NCBI GenBank assembly: GCA_016280725.1
Contig: JAEEHF010000031.1
Span: 1-45,040, forward strand
DNA from: Bacillota bacterium
GTDB taxonomy: Bacteria; Bacillota; Clostridia; TANB77; UBA1234
Direction of reading: 5' to 3'
Length of the DNA: 45,040 bases
Below are positions 30,919 through 39,267 of this stretch, piece after piece (position 1 is the first letter of the stretch; every line of letters starts with the position of its first letter). A program made the translations under genes and the position numbers. Under the pieces are notes generated by a model. It saw only the letters and a list, made by a program, of their open reading frames with translations, made no database searches and was not told the DNA's origin.

Positions 30919-31104
30919 TTAATTATCTTTCATATTCCAATATTCTTTAAGTTTAAAATAAGCTGGAGCTATATAATTAACAGCTATATCTGTTTCAGTC
31001 TGAGTCCCATACGCCAATCTTGTATAAATTTTATCCAATAGATGAAGTATTTCTCCAGCCTTTAAAATTTTTAATCCAGACTCTGGATCAGATGAACATA
31101 ACAT
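30919..31104 (-). CDS. Small protein, 61 aa
   Basis: ATG 31104 lies inside the end of the SLOG gene, which it overlaps out of frame; stop TAA. MLCSSDPESGLKILKAGEIL; helical. Coupled to the upstream gene. Confidence 0.5.
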   Translation of the reverse strand: MLCSSDPESGLKILKAGEILHLLDKIYTRLAYGTQTETDIAVNYIAPAYFKLKEYWNMKDN

Positions 31105-31433
31105 GGTATTCCTAACTCCTTCGCATATTTAATAGAACTTAGAGTTCCTTTGCTGCGGCCATCCCAAAATGCAATAACCACATCACTAAAATCTATCATT
31201 TCTTTATTTCTTATTAAACCAGCTTCTTTACCATATATTTTCCATTGAGCTGGATATTCCACAAATTCAATTTTATTTCTTCTTGCCCAATTTCTAGCTA
31301 AAGTATCTACACCCTTAGCCGCACCTTCTACAATACATCCAACATGATTTGGATCAATAAATAAATCTAAATTAATATATGTTATATCACGACTGCCGCA
31401 TATACATACTATAGGTTTACTACTCTTGGGCAT
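31071..31433 (-). CDS. SLOG (DprA/LOG-like, DUF2493) nucleotide-binding protein, 120 aa
   Basis: ATG 31433; stop TAA. Rossmann-type core VCICGSRDITYI, the glycine loop GCIVEGAAKGVDTLARNWAR, and a late VVIAFWDGRSKGTL. These are the hallmarks of the SLOG superfamily, which binds nucleotides or nucleotide-derived signals. In phages such small proteins may sense or degrade defence signalling nucleotides; that role is inference. Overlaps both neighbours. Confidence 0.75.
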   Translation of the reverse strand: MPKSSKPIVCICGSRDITYINLDLFIDPNHVGCIVEGAAKGVDTLARNWARRNKIEFVEYPAQWKIYGKEAGLIRNKEMIDFSDVVIAFWDGRSKGTLSSIKYAKELGIPCYVHLIQSLD

Positions 31434-31782
31434 GCGGCGATCCTAAATTTCTATGTACTACATATTCATTACCTTGATCAACTAATTTTACTTCGCCTTC
31501 AATAGTATACATTGGTGTAATACCACCTTTTTCTGTTACAGCATAATATACACCAGTTTCTACGTCATAGATAGTATATATTTCATATGGACAATATCCT
31601 CTCCATTGAGTAGATTCATCAAGAGCACTTTTAGGAGAAGTCATAGTAGAACATATTCCGAAATATATAATAAAAATAAAAAATAGAACATAAAAAAAAA
31701 TTAAATAATCATATTTATATATGAAATAATAATAATCATGATTATGTATTAAATTCTCAATCCGATGTTTCAACTCGTTCAT
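31420..31782 (-). CDS. Membrane-anchored protein with DUF6440-like domain, 120 aa
   Basis: ATG 31782 is chosen because GGAGG lies 9 bases upstream. One hydrophobic span near the N-terminus (YLIFFYVLFFIFIIYFGICS), then a small beta domain with IYDVETGVYYAVTEKGGITP. This TGV-Y...GGITPM pattern I know from the DUF6440 family. Starts within the end of the deaminase gene and ends overlapping the SLOG gene. Confidence 0.6.
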   Translation of the reverse strand: MNELKHRIENLIHNHDYYYFIYKYDYLIFFYVLFFIFIIYFGICSTMTSPKSALDESTQWRGYCPYEIYTIYDVETGVYYAVTEKGGITPMYTIEGEVKLVDQGNEYVVHRNLGSPHAQE

Positions 31783-32209
31783 ATGCAAAACCTCCATCAG
31801 TACTATAATAAAAATTACGAATACCTAATTCAGTAAGTGCTGCTAAACAAGCTGCACAAGGACGAGCCATACCTCGTTGATTTGGAAGACCAGGCGCTAT
31901 ACGATATATATAAACATTTACATCCTTCCAATCAACTTGAATTCCAATAGGATAAGGAATTGAATTAATTGCAGCCATTTCTGCATGCACAGTATGACAA
32001 CATGGCTTACTTCCTTTACGAAACTCCCTATACTTATGATTATAATATTTTTGCTTAGGATGAGTTTTACTACTATTGGAAGCTGCGGCCAATATATGAT
32101 GCTTATATGTAATTACACAACCCAAATGAAAATGCGGGAAATCGCTAGTCTCAGCGATCTCCCTAGCCTTATCAAACATTTTCATGTCAAACTTAGAAAA
32201 CTTAGCCAT
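31742..32209 (-). CDS. Deoxycytidylate deaminase family, about 150-155 aa
   Basis: ATG 32209; zinc motifs CHTVHAEMAAINS (His-x-Glu) and PCAACLAAL (PCxxC) identify the CDA/dCMP deaminase fold, making dUMP for thymidylate synthesis. At 31757 there is a TGA. Read as Trp the protein gains EFNT and ends at TAA 31742; read as stop it ends at 31757. Both are compatible with the family, so this gene does not decide the code. Confidence 0.8.
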
Positions 32210-32257
32210 ATAAATAAAAACCTTTCTCTTAATTAAAAATACAAATCAAAAGAAAGG

Positions 32258-32461
32258 TTAATCATCAGAACTAATTACAAAAACAAAATCATCGTTCTCA
32301 AGGATCGCATCCCAATTAATAAAAGCGCCCTTAGAGAAAAAATCATAAGCTCGCTTAACAGCATCCTTCTCATTGTCAGCCATTACAATATGAAAACCAA
32401 ATCGCCCTTCAATGCGGCCATTCTGCTCGATAAGCCCATCCCAATTCAACTTGAACTTCAT
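32258..32461 (-). CDS. Small acidic protein, 67 aa
   Basis: ATG 32461 after AGAAAGGAAGATGAT; stop TAA. MKFKLNWDGLIEQNGRIEGR; its ending VFVISSDD and central helix resemble the EVEW family slightly. First gene of promoter 32495. Confidence 0.55.
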   Translation of the reverse strand: MKFKLNWDGLIEQNGRIEGRFGFHIVMADNEKDAVKRAYDFFSKGAFINWDAILENDDFVFVISSDD

Positions 32462-32494
32462 ATCATCTTCCTTTCTCTGACTTCCTATATTTAT

Positions 32495-32524
32495 ATTATA
32501 CCATAAAATCAGAGATGCTGTCAA
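32495..32524 (-). promoter_or_regulatory. Promoter
   Basis: TTGACA, 18 bp ending TATGG, TATAAT. Confidence 0.8.
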
Positions 32525-32534
32525 GCACTATTAT

Positions 32535-32888
32535 TTAAATTAGAGGAACATTACTCTGTTCTAGGAGAAAATCATATAGAGCTTCTGCTGAATTAAGATT
32601 ATAATTCTTATTCCCGCATACGATCTCCGCAACAAAACTTTCATTGCGGCCATAGTCTCCATCAAGACACCACCAACTGATCCAATGTTGAACATCATTC
32701 ATTGCAAGTTCTAGAGTTTCAATGAGTTTTATTTCACAATCAGAATTATTAAAACTATATCCTGAAATAAAATCTCCTCGACCGTAATCTTCAACTACAT
32801 CATTAATACGAACTGCCATATCATCTGCGGCTTGTAGAACTTCAAGACAAGCTACAAAATGATCCTTAGAAATAATTGGTTTAGTCAT
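32535..32888 (-). CDS. Protein of 117 aa, unknown
   Basis: ATG 32888 overlaps the end of the phosphatase gene; stop TAA. MTKPIISKDHFVACLEVLQA; helical, acidic, with WISWWCLDGDYG (Trp all TGG). Coupled to the phosphatase gene by an 8-base overlap. Confidence 0.6.
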   Translation of the reverse strand: MTKPIISKDHFVACLEVLQAADDMAVRINDVVEDYGRGDFISGYSFNNSDCEIKLIETLELAMNDVQHWISWWCLDGDYGRNESFVAEIVCGNKNYNLNSAEALYDFLLEQSNVPLI

Positions 32889-33594
32889 TAAAATTCCCCT
32901 CTCCATGATATGGTTGATAACTATCTTTCTCTTGGATGCGACGATCTGTGTTTAGTTTCTGAAGAAGTCTACTTGCAGAAAGATCAATGTTCCCATTGGG
33001 ATCCATAATTACATCTTCTTTTGGTTGGATAAATTGATGATCCTTTGCCCAAGGTTCATAAAGAAAACGTCGAGTAAATTTAGGAAGCCTAGAGAAGATA
33101 TTATCAAGATTTCTATCAGTAATAGGCTGATAATTTGTTACATGAATAGAAGCACATACATGATTAAGATCTTGAAGCTTTGCAGAATGTAGGTGGCCGT
33201 GCACGTTAACACTGTCATACCATACTGCAACAGGATAATGACTTACAACTAGCTTTTGAGATAGATAAACAGGATAAAGAAATACTTGATCGAAATATTT
33301 TTCAAAATAAGAAAGATTAGCCTGTGCATCATGATTTCCATAAACGAAATATGCTTTGGCTCCAGTCTCTTTAATCCATTTTACTGTATCAAGATATTCA
33401 GTTTCAAGAACACCAAAATCTCCAAGATTCCATACCTCGTCACCTGATTTTAGTTTGCGGCAAAGGCTGGAAATTACAGCTTCAATATATCCATCGTGCT
33501 CTTCTATTGTTTTGAATTGTGTACGTTCAAAATTAATAATGCCACAACCATTCCAGTAATGACCAAAATGCAGATCAGAAATAAAATATCTCAA
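32881..33594 (-). CDS. Calcineurin-like metallophosphatase, 237 aa
   Basis: ATG 33594 and stop TAA. Complete motif set: RYFISDLHFGH (DxH), VWNLGDFGV (GDxx), FVYGNHDAQ (GNHD), and VVSHYP...NVHGHLHS (histidines). Binds two metal ions and hydrolyses phosphoesters. Unlike the phosphatase at 26570, this gene has no internal stop. The C-terminal extension of about 70 residues is unique and basic. Confidence 0.85.
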   Translation of the reverse strand: MRYFISDLHFGHYWNGCGIINFERTQFKTIEEHDGYIEAVISSLCRKLKSGDEVWNLGDFGVLETEYLDTVKWIKETGAKAYFVYGNHDAQANLSYFEKYFDQVFLYPVYLSQKLVVSHYPVAVWYDSVNVHGHLHSAKLQDLNHVCASIHVTNYQPITDRNLDNIFSRLPKFTRRFLYEPWAKDHQFIQPKEDVIMDPNGNIDLSASRLLQKLNTDRRIQEKDSYQPYHGEGNFND

Positions 33595-33602
33595 ATTACC
33601 AC

Positions 33603-33860
33603 CTACTTACTAAGAAAATACTTACGCCAAGTCTTACGAAGAGTTTCCTCATCCCAGCCATAACCTAAATTCTGACGCACATAGTCTTCCTCATCCCTAT
33701 AATGAATGAAGTAAGAATGAATATCACGAGAATCATTCTTCTTCTTAAAGTGCCCACCACTGACTACGTGCTGATGTCGCAGCTTACGATTAAACCATTT
33801 CTTATTACGCTTATCGCCCTCAGTTGGAAACCAAAAATGCTTACGATAACTGCGGCTCAT
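33603..33860 (-). CDS. Basic protein, 85 aa
   Basis: ATG 33860 (MSRSYRKHFWFPTEGDKRNK) chosen for AAGGAGTTGTAT. Very rich in Arg/Lys/His/Trp; Trp is TGG. Probably nucleic-acid binding; unknown family. Confidence 0.55.
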   Translation of the reverse strand: MSRSYRKHFWFPTEGDKRNKKWFNRKLRHQHVVSGGHFKKKNDSRDIHSYFIHYRDEEDYVRQNLGYGWDEETLRKTWRKYFLSK

Positions 33861-33870
33861 ATACAACTCC

Positions 33871-34071
33871 TTAAACGAGTGTTATAACAAATTCTTTATC
33901 TTTATGCTCAAGAGCATAAAGGCAAGCGACAGAAAAAGAAGAAAAACTTTTTCCAAAAACTCCACCGAGATCCCACTCTTCCTTTTCTACAACCAACCAA
34001 GTGAGATCTTCTTCATAACGAAAATCAGGAGCATTTTCAGGAGAAAAAGTAAAATTCTTATTATTAGCCAT
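33871..34071 (-). CDS. Small acidic protein, 66 aa
   Basis: ATG 34071 after AAAGGAGTTTGCAA; stop TAA. MANNKNFTFSPENAPDFRYE, ends EHKDKEFVITLV. Same general type as the 67-aa and EVEW proteins (first gene after a promoter, strand-helix-strand). Confidence 0.55.
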   Translation of the reverse strand: MANNKNFTFSPENAPDFRYEEDLTWLVVEKEEWDLGGVFGKSFSSFSVACLYALEHKDKEFVITLV

Positions 34072-34104
34072 TTGCAAACTCCTTTTCTCTTTTTCTTTAA
34101 TTAT

Positions 34105-34134
34105 ATTATAACACAAAAAAGAGGCTCCTGTCAA
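34105..34134 (-). promoter_or_regulatory. Promoter overlapping a terminator
   Basis: TTGACA, 18 bp, TATAAT. The -35 and spacer contain ACAGGAGCCTCTT, which is the right arm of the upstream terminator. Confidence 0.75.
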
Positions 34135-34188
34135 TAAAAAAGATTTAGATTTGTAAATCAATTTTAAAAAACAGGAGCCTCTTAAAAA
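34117..34188 (-). terminator. Inverted repeat ending the SpoU operon
   Basis: AAGAGGCTCCTGT...ACAGGAGCCTCTT, 13-bp perfect arms around about 45 AT-rich bases, followed by TTTTTTG. The right arm is shared with the next promoter. Confidence 0.75.
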
Positions 34189-34752
34189 TTATCTCCATTG
34201 ACGAGAATATTCATATTGAACTATACCTGCGGCTACTGCCACATTAAGACTACGGATACTGCCATAAGTACCAATGAAAACCATGGAATCACAAAGACCA
34301 ATATCAGAAGCAGAGAGGCCTGGACCTTCCTCCCCAAAGACAAACGCAGACAAGCGGGGGAAGCTAATATCCAAGATATTGATAGGATTATAATCGACAA
34401 TGTTATCAACAGCGAAAACAGTGTAGCCAAGAGATCTGACATAATCAATTACTTCCTCCAATGTATCTGCATGATATATGTGTTCATAATGTGCAGTTCC
34501 CGCAGTAGATCTTTTATCATATCTGCGGCGTCCTATAATATATACAGCTTTTCCTAGAAAAGCATTATTACTTCTAATAGCACATCCAATATTAATATTA
34601 TAATCAATATTATTAAATATCATTATACAATCATTACGATTCTTTTGGAGATCAGCACGTATATCTTTAGTTCGCCAATCTTTATAAAATTCTATCACAT
34701 TGGCTTTGCGGGAATTAATTTTATCTTCGCCCCAAGAATACTTTTCAATCAT
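34189..34752 (-). CDS. SpoU/TrmH-family RNA 2'-O-methyltransferase, 187 aa
   Basis: ATG 34752 and stop TAA. SPOUT motifs: NINIGCAIRSNNAFL (motif 1), LSAFVFGEEGPGLSASD (motif 2), GSIRSLNVAVAAGI (motif 3). This family methylates ribose 2'-OH of tRNA or rRNA with SAM. In a phage with about 20 tRNA genes, modification of its own or host tRNAs is the natural guess. The extra N-terminal part (about 45 residues) is Lys-rich. Confidence 0.85.
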   Translation of the reverse strand: MIEKYSWGEDKINSRKANVIEFYKDWRTKDIRADLQKNRNDCIMIFNNIDYNINIGCAIRSNNAFLGKAVYIIGRRRYDKRSTAGTAHYEHIYHADTLEEVIDYVRSLGYTVFAVDNIVDYNPINILDISFPRLSAFVFGEEGPGLSASDIGLCDSMVFIGTYGSIRSLNVAVAAGIVQYEYSRQWR

Positions 34753-34753
34753 A

Positions 34754-35278
34754 TTAATCTCCGCACAGCATATTAAGTTGATCAATAAAATATAGGACAA
34801 TCTTTATTTCTTCAACAGATGCAGATGCATTAATTTCCCAATCACTATCCCACCAATCATATCGAAAACAATTTATTTTATTTCCAAATTCAAAAAAGAA
34901 TGAATTTGTTCCTTGATAATAATAAGTACAATGCTTATGATACCAATGATAAAATACAAATAGTTTATTAAGAATTTGATCAGTAATATGATGTGAATTA
35001 ATAAAAGGAATAATTTTTTCAGAGAAAAGAGATTCTAGTTCAGGTTTACCTTGAACTATATCAACATCTTCTTTTCTTTCAAGATACTTATAAGTTTGAA
35101 TTACAATACGATGATTATTATAAAAAAGTTGAGTATGAATACAATTATTCCCAGTATTTACAGATCTAATATCTTCAAGAGAAAAATCTCCATTAAAATC
35201 TTTTGATTCTTCAATCTCTATCTTATCACATTCATCCAAGAGAGAAAAGAAATCCATAATATCAACAAGGTGAAACAT
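34754..35278 (-). CDS. Protein of 174 aa, unknown
   Basis: ATG 35278; stop TAA directly before SpoU. MFHLVDIMDFFSLLDECDKI; aromatic and acidic, with CFRYDWWDSDWEINAS (Trp TGG). Alpha/beta, no known motif. Confidence 0.6.
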   Translation of the reverse strand: MFHLVDIMDFFSLLDECDKIEIEESKDFNGDFSLEDIRSVNTGNNCIHTQLFYNNHRIVIQTYKYLERKEDVDIVQGKPELESLFSEKIIPFINSHHITDQILNKLFVFYHWYHKHCTYYYQGTNSFFFEFGNKINCFRYDWWDSDWEINASASVEEIKIVLYFIDQLNMLCGD

Positions 35279-35280
35279 AT

Positions 35281-35466
35281 TTATTCCTTTAACGTCCAAC
35301 TAGGTTCATAATGATAAAGAAACGTTCTACAATATCCATTTTTATCAAACTGAGATTTAAAAGATACAGCTTCTTCTTTTGAATCAAAGAATTTATCATG
35401 CACTTTTTCCCAAGAAGATTGCGGATCCATTTGAAACAGTACTACAACGCGCCATTCTTTAAACAT
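35281..35466 (-). CDS. Small protein, 61 aa
   Basis: ATG 35466 overlaps the end of the 48-aa gene; stop TAA. MFKEWRVVVLFQMDPQSSWE, strand-helix-strand with a central acidic helix. Confidence 0.55.
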   Translation of the reverse strand: MFKEWRVVVLFQMDPQSSWEKVHDKFFDSKEEAVSFKSQFDKNGYCRTFLYHYEPSWTLKE

Positions 35467-35605
35467 TAAGCTCCTTCTCAAGTTTCCGAATCTTGCGGCT
35501 AATCTTGCGGAGAACGCCTTCTCCCTCCATCGTTTTACCGCGAGATAGAATTAGATTATAACGACTTTTAAGAGCTTTTAGCTCTGATTCCTTATTCATA
35601 TTCAT
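35459..35605 (-). CDS. Coiled-coil peptide, 48 aa
   Basis: ATG 35605 after AGGAGACG; stop TAA. MNMNKESELKALKSRYNLIL, then Lys/Arg/Glu heptads. Overlaps both neighbours. Confidence 0.5.
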   Translation of the reverse strand: MNMNKESELKALKSRYNLILSRGKTMEGEGVLRKISRKIRKLEKELNV

Positions 35606-35732
35606 CGTCTCCTTCATCATCAAAGTTATAATCATACGCATACGGATCACAATCTTCACAAAGATAATTGTCAAAATTGTCATCTGCGCAGAAACAAGGA
35701 CAAGTATCACACAGACAAATAGGCTTTTCCAT
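35592..35732 (-). CDS. Cysteine-rich acidic peptide, 46 aa
   Basis: ATG 35732 after AAGGAGTACTAAA; stop TAA. CLCDTCPCFC then YLCEDCDPYAYDYNFDDEGD: possible zinc site and a very acidic tail. Confidence 0.55.
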   Translation of the reverse strand: MEKPICLCDTCPCFCADDNFDNYLCEDCDPYAYDYNFDDEGDDEYE

Positions 35733-35733
35733 T

Positions 35734-35895
35734 TTAGTACTCCTTCTGATAGGTAGTAATCTCAAAATACTTAATGCCATTTTCTGTTAGCTGATCTTCA
35801 TATGAAATAATTTCTTCATATTGCCAATCAAATTCAAGATCAAAAGAAGCAAGAACGCGATTGGTTTCTGCATTATAAATATCAACGAAAATCAT
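35734..35895 (-). CDS. Small acidic protein, 53 aa
   Basis: ATG 35895 after AGAAAGAAGGACAAA; stop TAA. MIFVDIYNAETNRVLASFDL. First gene of promoter 35929; the same first-gene strand-helix-strand type as its counterparts at 28336, 32258 and 33871. Confidence 0.55.
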   Translation of the reverse strand: MIFVDIYNAETNRVLASFDLEFDWQYEEIISYEDQLTENGIKYFEITTYQKEY

Positions 35896-35928
35896 TTTGT
35901 CCTTCTTTCTCTCACTTTCTTTAATTAT

Positions 35929-35958
35929 ATTATATCATAAAAATATAGCATATGTCAA
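35929..35958 (-). promoter_or_regulatory. Promoter
   Basis: TTGACA, 18 bp ending TATGA, TATAAT, ATAATTAAAGAAAG. Confidence 0.8.
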
Positions 35959-35966
35959 ATATTATT

Positions 35967-36176
35967 TTATAGAAGAGGCGTGTAAGGATTGTTTTCTGCG
36001 GTCCATATATATTGATGTTCTATTCGATCTATACGTAATCCTCGTTCAGCTAAAACATCCCAAAGTTGTAACATTTCAGATTCAGAACCTTTAAATGGAA
36101 GCATGATCTTATGATCTTCAGATAAAAATAAATAAATCATATTTTCTTTATCTGGATTTTTTGGTATATTTAACAT
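35967..36176 (-). CDS. Small protein, 69 aa
   Basis: ATG 36176 after AAGAAAGGAAAATT; stop TAG. MLNIPKNPDKENMIYLFLSE; central helix SEMLQLWDVLAERGLRI. Unknown. Confidence 0.55.
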   Translation of the reverse strand: MLNIPKNPDKENMIYLFLSEDHKIMLPFKGSESEMLQLWDVLAERGLRIDRIEHQYIWTAENNPYTPLL

Positions 36177-36196
36177 AATTTTCCTTTCTTACGCAA

Positions 36197-36222
36197 AAAA
36201 GGGACTAGCTCTCGCTAGTCCC
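36197..36222 (-). terminator. Terminator overlapping the gene end
   Basis: GGGACTAGC-GAGA-GCTAGTCCC then TTTTTT; encodes the last residues and TAG of the 104-aa gene. Confidence 0.9.
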
Positions 36223-36519
36223 AGGAAGTTTAACTTCTTTAGCCAAAAAGTCATCAATAATAAAAATTGGTAAATCATTATTAGTAATAACTTTAGATGC
36301 AACATCTATATCACCAATACGACCACAGATCGTACAATATGTTCCTGCACCCATATAAGGTTCACCAAAGAAGCAAAAAGAAAATAAACATTCATTATAA
36401 ATATGTTTATGATTAGATCTTTTTACAGAAATTTTTTTCTTTTTCTTTTTATATCGAGGTTGTTCAGGCAATTCTTTATATTTGCGCTGTATTTTAAATT
36501 CTTTAGATGAAATAGACAT
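36205..36519 (-). CDS. Zinc-site protein, 104 aa
   Basis: ATG 36519; stop TAG inside the terminator. Lys-rich N-terminal third (KKKKKKISVKRSNHKHIYNE), then HIYNECLFSFCF and YCTICGRIGD giving a possible C/H zinc site. Unknown function. Confidence 0.55.
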   Translation of the reverse strand: MSISSKEFKIQRKYKELPEQPRYKKKKKKISVKRSNHKHIYNECLFSFCFFGEPYMGAGTYCTICGRIGDIDVASKVITNNDLPIFIIDDFLAKEVKLPGTSES

Positions 36520-36553
36520 GATATTATTAATTCCTTTCTCTTAAATTAATAAT

Positions 36554-36582
36554 ATTATATCATAATTATTTTTATTTGTCAA
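36554..36582 (-). promoter_or_regulatory. Promoter
   Basis: TTGACA, 17 bp ending TATGA, TATAAT. Confidence 0.8.
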
Positions 36583-37593
36583 TTACAATGCTCCATCATA
36601 TCTAACGTATTTTATATAGTCATAATGAGCATGAGATCTAGTAGCACCTTCTTCAGAACCAATTAAAATATTCGTAGCTTCTTTTAATTCTTCATGAATA
36701 GTATCAAGAGTTGTATTTTGATTAGCATTAACTCCTCGAAGTAATGTTCCATTAACATGCAGTCCAACAGCATCTCATTTTACAATAATATCTTCACCTG
36801 CGGGAATAGTAATCTCAAGACCCGTAAACTTATATGCTCCACCTTCACTTGCGGAACCTATACGGAGTTTAGTCTGGATAGTACCAACAGCTTGAGATGT
36901 ATACATATTAACTACTGGCCCCGATTGATAATCAGTAATTATAGCACCTATACTAAGAAGATTTTCTTTTACTGTTGTAATACCAGTAAGATTAAACTTA
37001 GCTTCTATATATTGTCCATAATCAAAACTGAATGTAGATGGAATTGTTCAAGAAAAGTTTTGGCCATTTGGATCATAGTTTTGCGCTAAAATAACATCCG
37101 TATAATATTCTTGATCCATAACTAAAACGGAAATAGTATCAGAATATTCGCCGCAAGTTAATGTGATAGTATCTCTACCATTTTCTATACCTTCTACTAT
37201 TGCGGTAAAAGCACCACTAGCTTTATTGATATTATAGTCAACAACTTCTACTTTATTATTAGCTGAAGTAAAAGTAATTGGATCTGTAGTTGCGCCTGGT
37301 GTAATTATTCCAGAAAAAGAATTTTGCATATTAACTCATGTTGTAATATCAGTTTCATTAATAACAACACCTTCACAATGAGTAAATAATAAATCTTCTA
37401 AAGCTTTTATCCTATTGGATAATTCACTATCATTATATGCAGCAGAAATCTCTCTACGAACTCCGTCTATGTCTATAAATATATGCCCGACTGTCATGTT
37501 AGAGTTAGGAAAGATATAGTATATAGCTCCTTCTTCATATTCTTTTCTTTGAATATCTGCATCAGAACCGCTATAAAATTTTATTAAAGCCAT
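36583..37593 (-). CDS. Fibre/baseplate-type structural protein, 336 aa
   Basis: ATG 37593 after AAGGAGTTGTTAT; stop TAA. Continuous across TGA codons at 37336, 37048 and 36775. The N-terminal part (GAIYYIFPNSNMTVGHIFID, IDGVRREI) is the short beta module seen at the start of many phage tail/head fibre proteins. The middle is an Ig-like beta sandwich (NKVEVVDYNINKASGAFTAI), and the end is another beta domain. Likely virion surface or receptor-binding; last gene of the 39.7-36.6 kb structural run. Confidence 0.65.
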
Positions 37594-37671
37594 ATAACAA
37601 CTCCTTTCCAATTTAAAAAGGAAAACATTTTTACTTTATAAATAAAAATTCATTTTTTGATTTAATAAAAA

Positions 37672-37703
37672 ACAGCCCCTAGTATTTTATTACTAGAGGC
37701 TGT
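37672..37703 (-). terminator. Terminator
   Basis: ACAGCCTCTAGTAATAAAAT then ACTAGGGGCTGT and TTTTTT. Confidence 0.85.
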
Positions 37704-37706
37704 AAA

Positions 37707-37877
37707 TTAAAATTCAATAAATTCATCATCATCTATCTGATCATCGATGATATTATCATTATTTTCATCTTCTTGACGATATTCGTCTATCGCCGCAGCT
37801 ATTTTTTGATTTACATAATCTTTTAAGAGGGCATCATATTTACGTAGATCATTTAAATTCATATATTGATTTTTCAT
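37707..37877 (-). CDS. Small acidic protein, 56 aa
   Basis: ATG 37877, just after the beta-helix gene's TAA; stop TAA. MKNQYMNLNDLRKYDALLKD then IDDQIDDDEFIEF. LRKYDALLKDYV resembles the tail-fibre opening LKKYDDKIKAYI at 39262, so it may be a trimmed fibre N-terminus. Confidence 0.5.
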   Translation of the reverse strand: MKNQYMNLNDLRKYDALLKDYVNQKIAAAIDEYRQEDENNDNIIDDQIDDDEFIEF

Positions 37878-37880
37878 AAA

Positions 37881-38558
37881 TTACTCTTCTGGTGCTATCT
37901 CTGCTGGATTGCTTACTAAAGCACCATCAAGATAGACATAAGGATCATTAGTAGTAATAACTCCTTCACCGTCGTCGTAAACATAGAATAAAGAGCCCTC
38001 TTCAGGACGATCAAGTGCAGTAATATTAACTACATATTTATTAAATTCTTGCTTATTGCCAGTTCTATTAGTATAGTCTTGGAAAAGAATAAATCCTGTT
38101 CATTCATTAGCTTTACCACTAACAAACTCATAAGCGCAATTATCTACATTAAAAGTAGCATTAGCATTATTTTTATTGGAAATACGAAGAATATTGTTAC
38201 CAGTTCCGCCATGGAATTTACAATCTTTAATTGTATGAACAGAATCATTAGCAACTTGATAGAAATTAATAAAATTATTGCCTGGAATACCATTGAAAAC
38301 ACAATTTTCAACTGTTACATTTCCATTATCAGCAGTTTGTCCACCTTCAATTGGATTCTTAATATTTCCGCACTCAAAAGTACAATCTTCAACAGTTAAA
38401 GAACCAGTACCTTTATTTAAAAGAGCAGAATATCCTGTTCCATTAAAATCACAATTTTTGACAAAAACATCTTCTGCGCCATTTACAGTTAAACCAAAAA
38501 CTTTGGCACTTTTATCTGTGCCCATAGCGCTGAAAGTGCAACCTTCAAATTTTAACAT
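37881..38558 (-). CDS. Beta-helix fibre protein, 225 aa
   Basis: ATG 38558 and TAA 37881, across TGA 38100 (NEWTGFILFQD). Regular rungs with cysteines (FEGCTFSAMG, VKNCDFNGTG, VEDCTFECGN, VENCVFNGIP, IKDCKFHGG) are typical of a right-handed parallel beta-helix. Immediately downstream of the 225-aa fibre gene, with which it may form one assembly. The capsid readthrough domain is a similar fold. Confidence 0.7.
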
Positions 38559-38584
38559 ATTAAAACCTCCCTTTATTTATAAAA

Positions 38585-39262
38585 TTAAGCTACGATAACT
38601 TCGCCATTAAATTGAGCGCCAATAATTGTAACTTCTGCGGTTTCTGCTACGGTGATATTACCACTAAATACAACGCCATCAGCTTCAATTACAGTGTCGG
38701 TATTAATAGTTAAATCTTCAGTTACAGGAGCGGTAAGAACTAATTTCTCTCCTTCATTAAGATTATCAATTGCATCTTGTACTGTTTGATTCTCTTGGAG
38801 AGTAACAGGAGTTAAGAATAAAGCATTAATATAAGTATCAGAAATTGATGTAATTGCATCTACTTTAGCATTAATAACATTAATTTGTTGACCTTGTTCT
38901 GCTACAACACTAATTAAATTAGATGCGGCTTCTCCATGTGTAGTAATCCAATCTGCAATCTCTTTTAATGTATCAAGAGCATTAGGAGCACCATTTACTA
39001 AAGCTGCAATAGCTGCATTAATTTGATCTGCAACTGCGGTATCACCAACAAGAGCTTTAAGTGCATTAAGATTACCAACAATAGTAGCATCCATATTCTT
39101 TAAATCATTAATATCTGCAACAAGAGCACTATCATCATATGGTTGTACATCAGTGCCCGCAGAAGTATGAGCATCTATATACGCTTTAATCTTATCATCA
39201 TATTTTTTAAGACCAGGATAGTCAAGATATTCTGGACGATCAAGATATTCTTTATTAGCCAT
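38585..39262 (-). CDS. Fibre protein with coiled coil and beta-helix start, 225 aa
   Basis: ATG 39262; stop TAA. PGLKKYDDKIKAYIDAHTSA; DTLKEIADWITTHGEAASNL, a motif known from head/tail fibres. The end (LVLTAPVTEDLTINTDTVIE) starts a beta-helix that the next gene (38558) seems to continue. Trp is TGG. Confidence 0.7.
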   Translation of the reverse strand: MANKEYLDRPEYLDYPGLKKYDDKIKAYIDAHTSAGTDVQPYDDSALVADINDLKNMDATIVGNLNALKALVGDTAVADQINAAIAALVNGAPNALDTLKEIADWITTHGEAASNLISVVAEQGQQINVINAKVDAITSISDTYINALFLTPVTLQENQTVQDAIDNLNEGEKLVLTAPVTEDLTINTDTVIEADGVVFSGNITVAETAEVTIIGAQFNGEVIVA

Positions 39263-39267
39263 TATAT

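Noticed and set aside
31742..31759. TGA as a genuine stop in the deaminase gene
   Set aside because: Reading through adds only five residues before TAA, and all other evidence makes TGA sense; the gene itself cannot decide.
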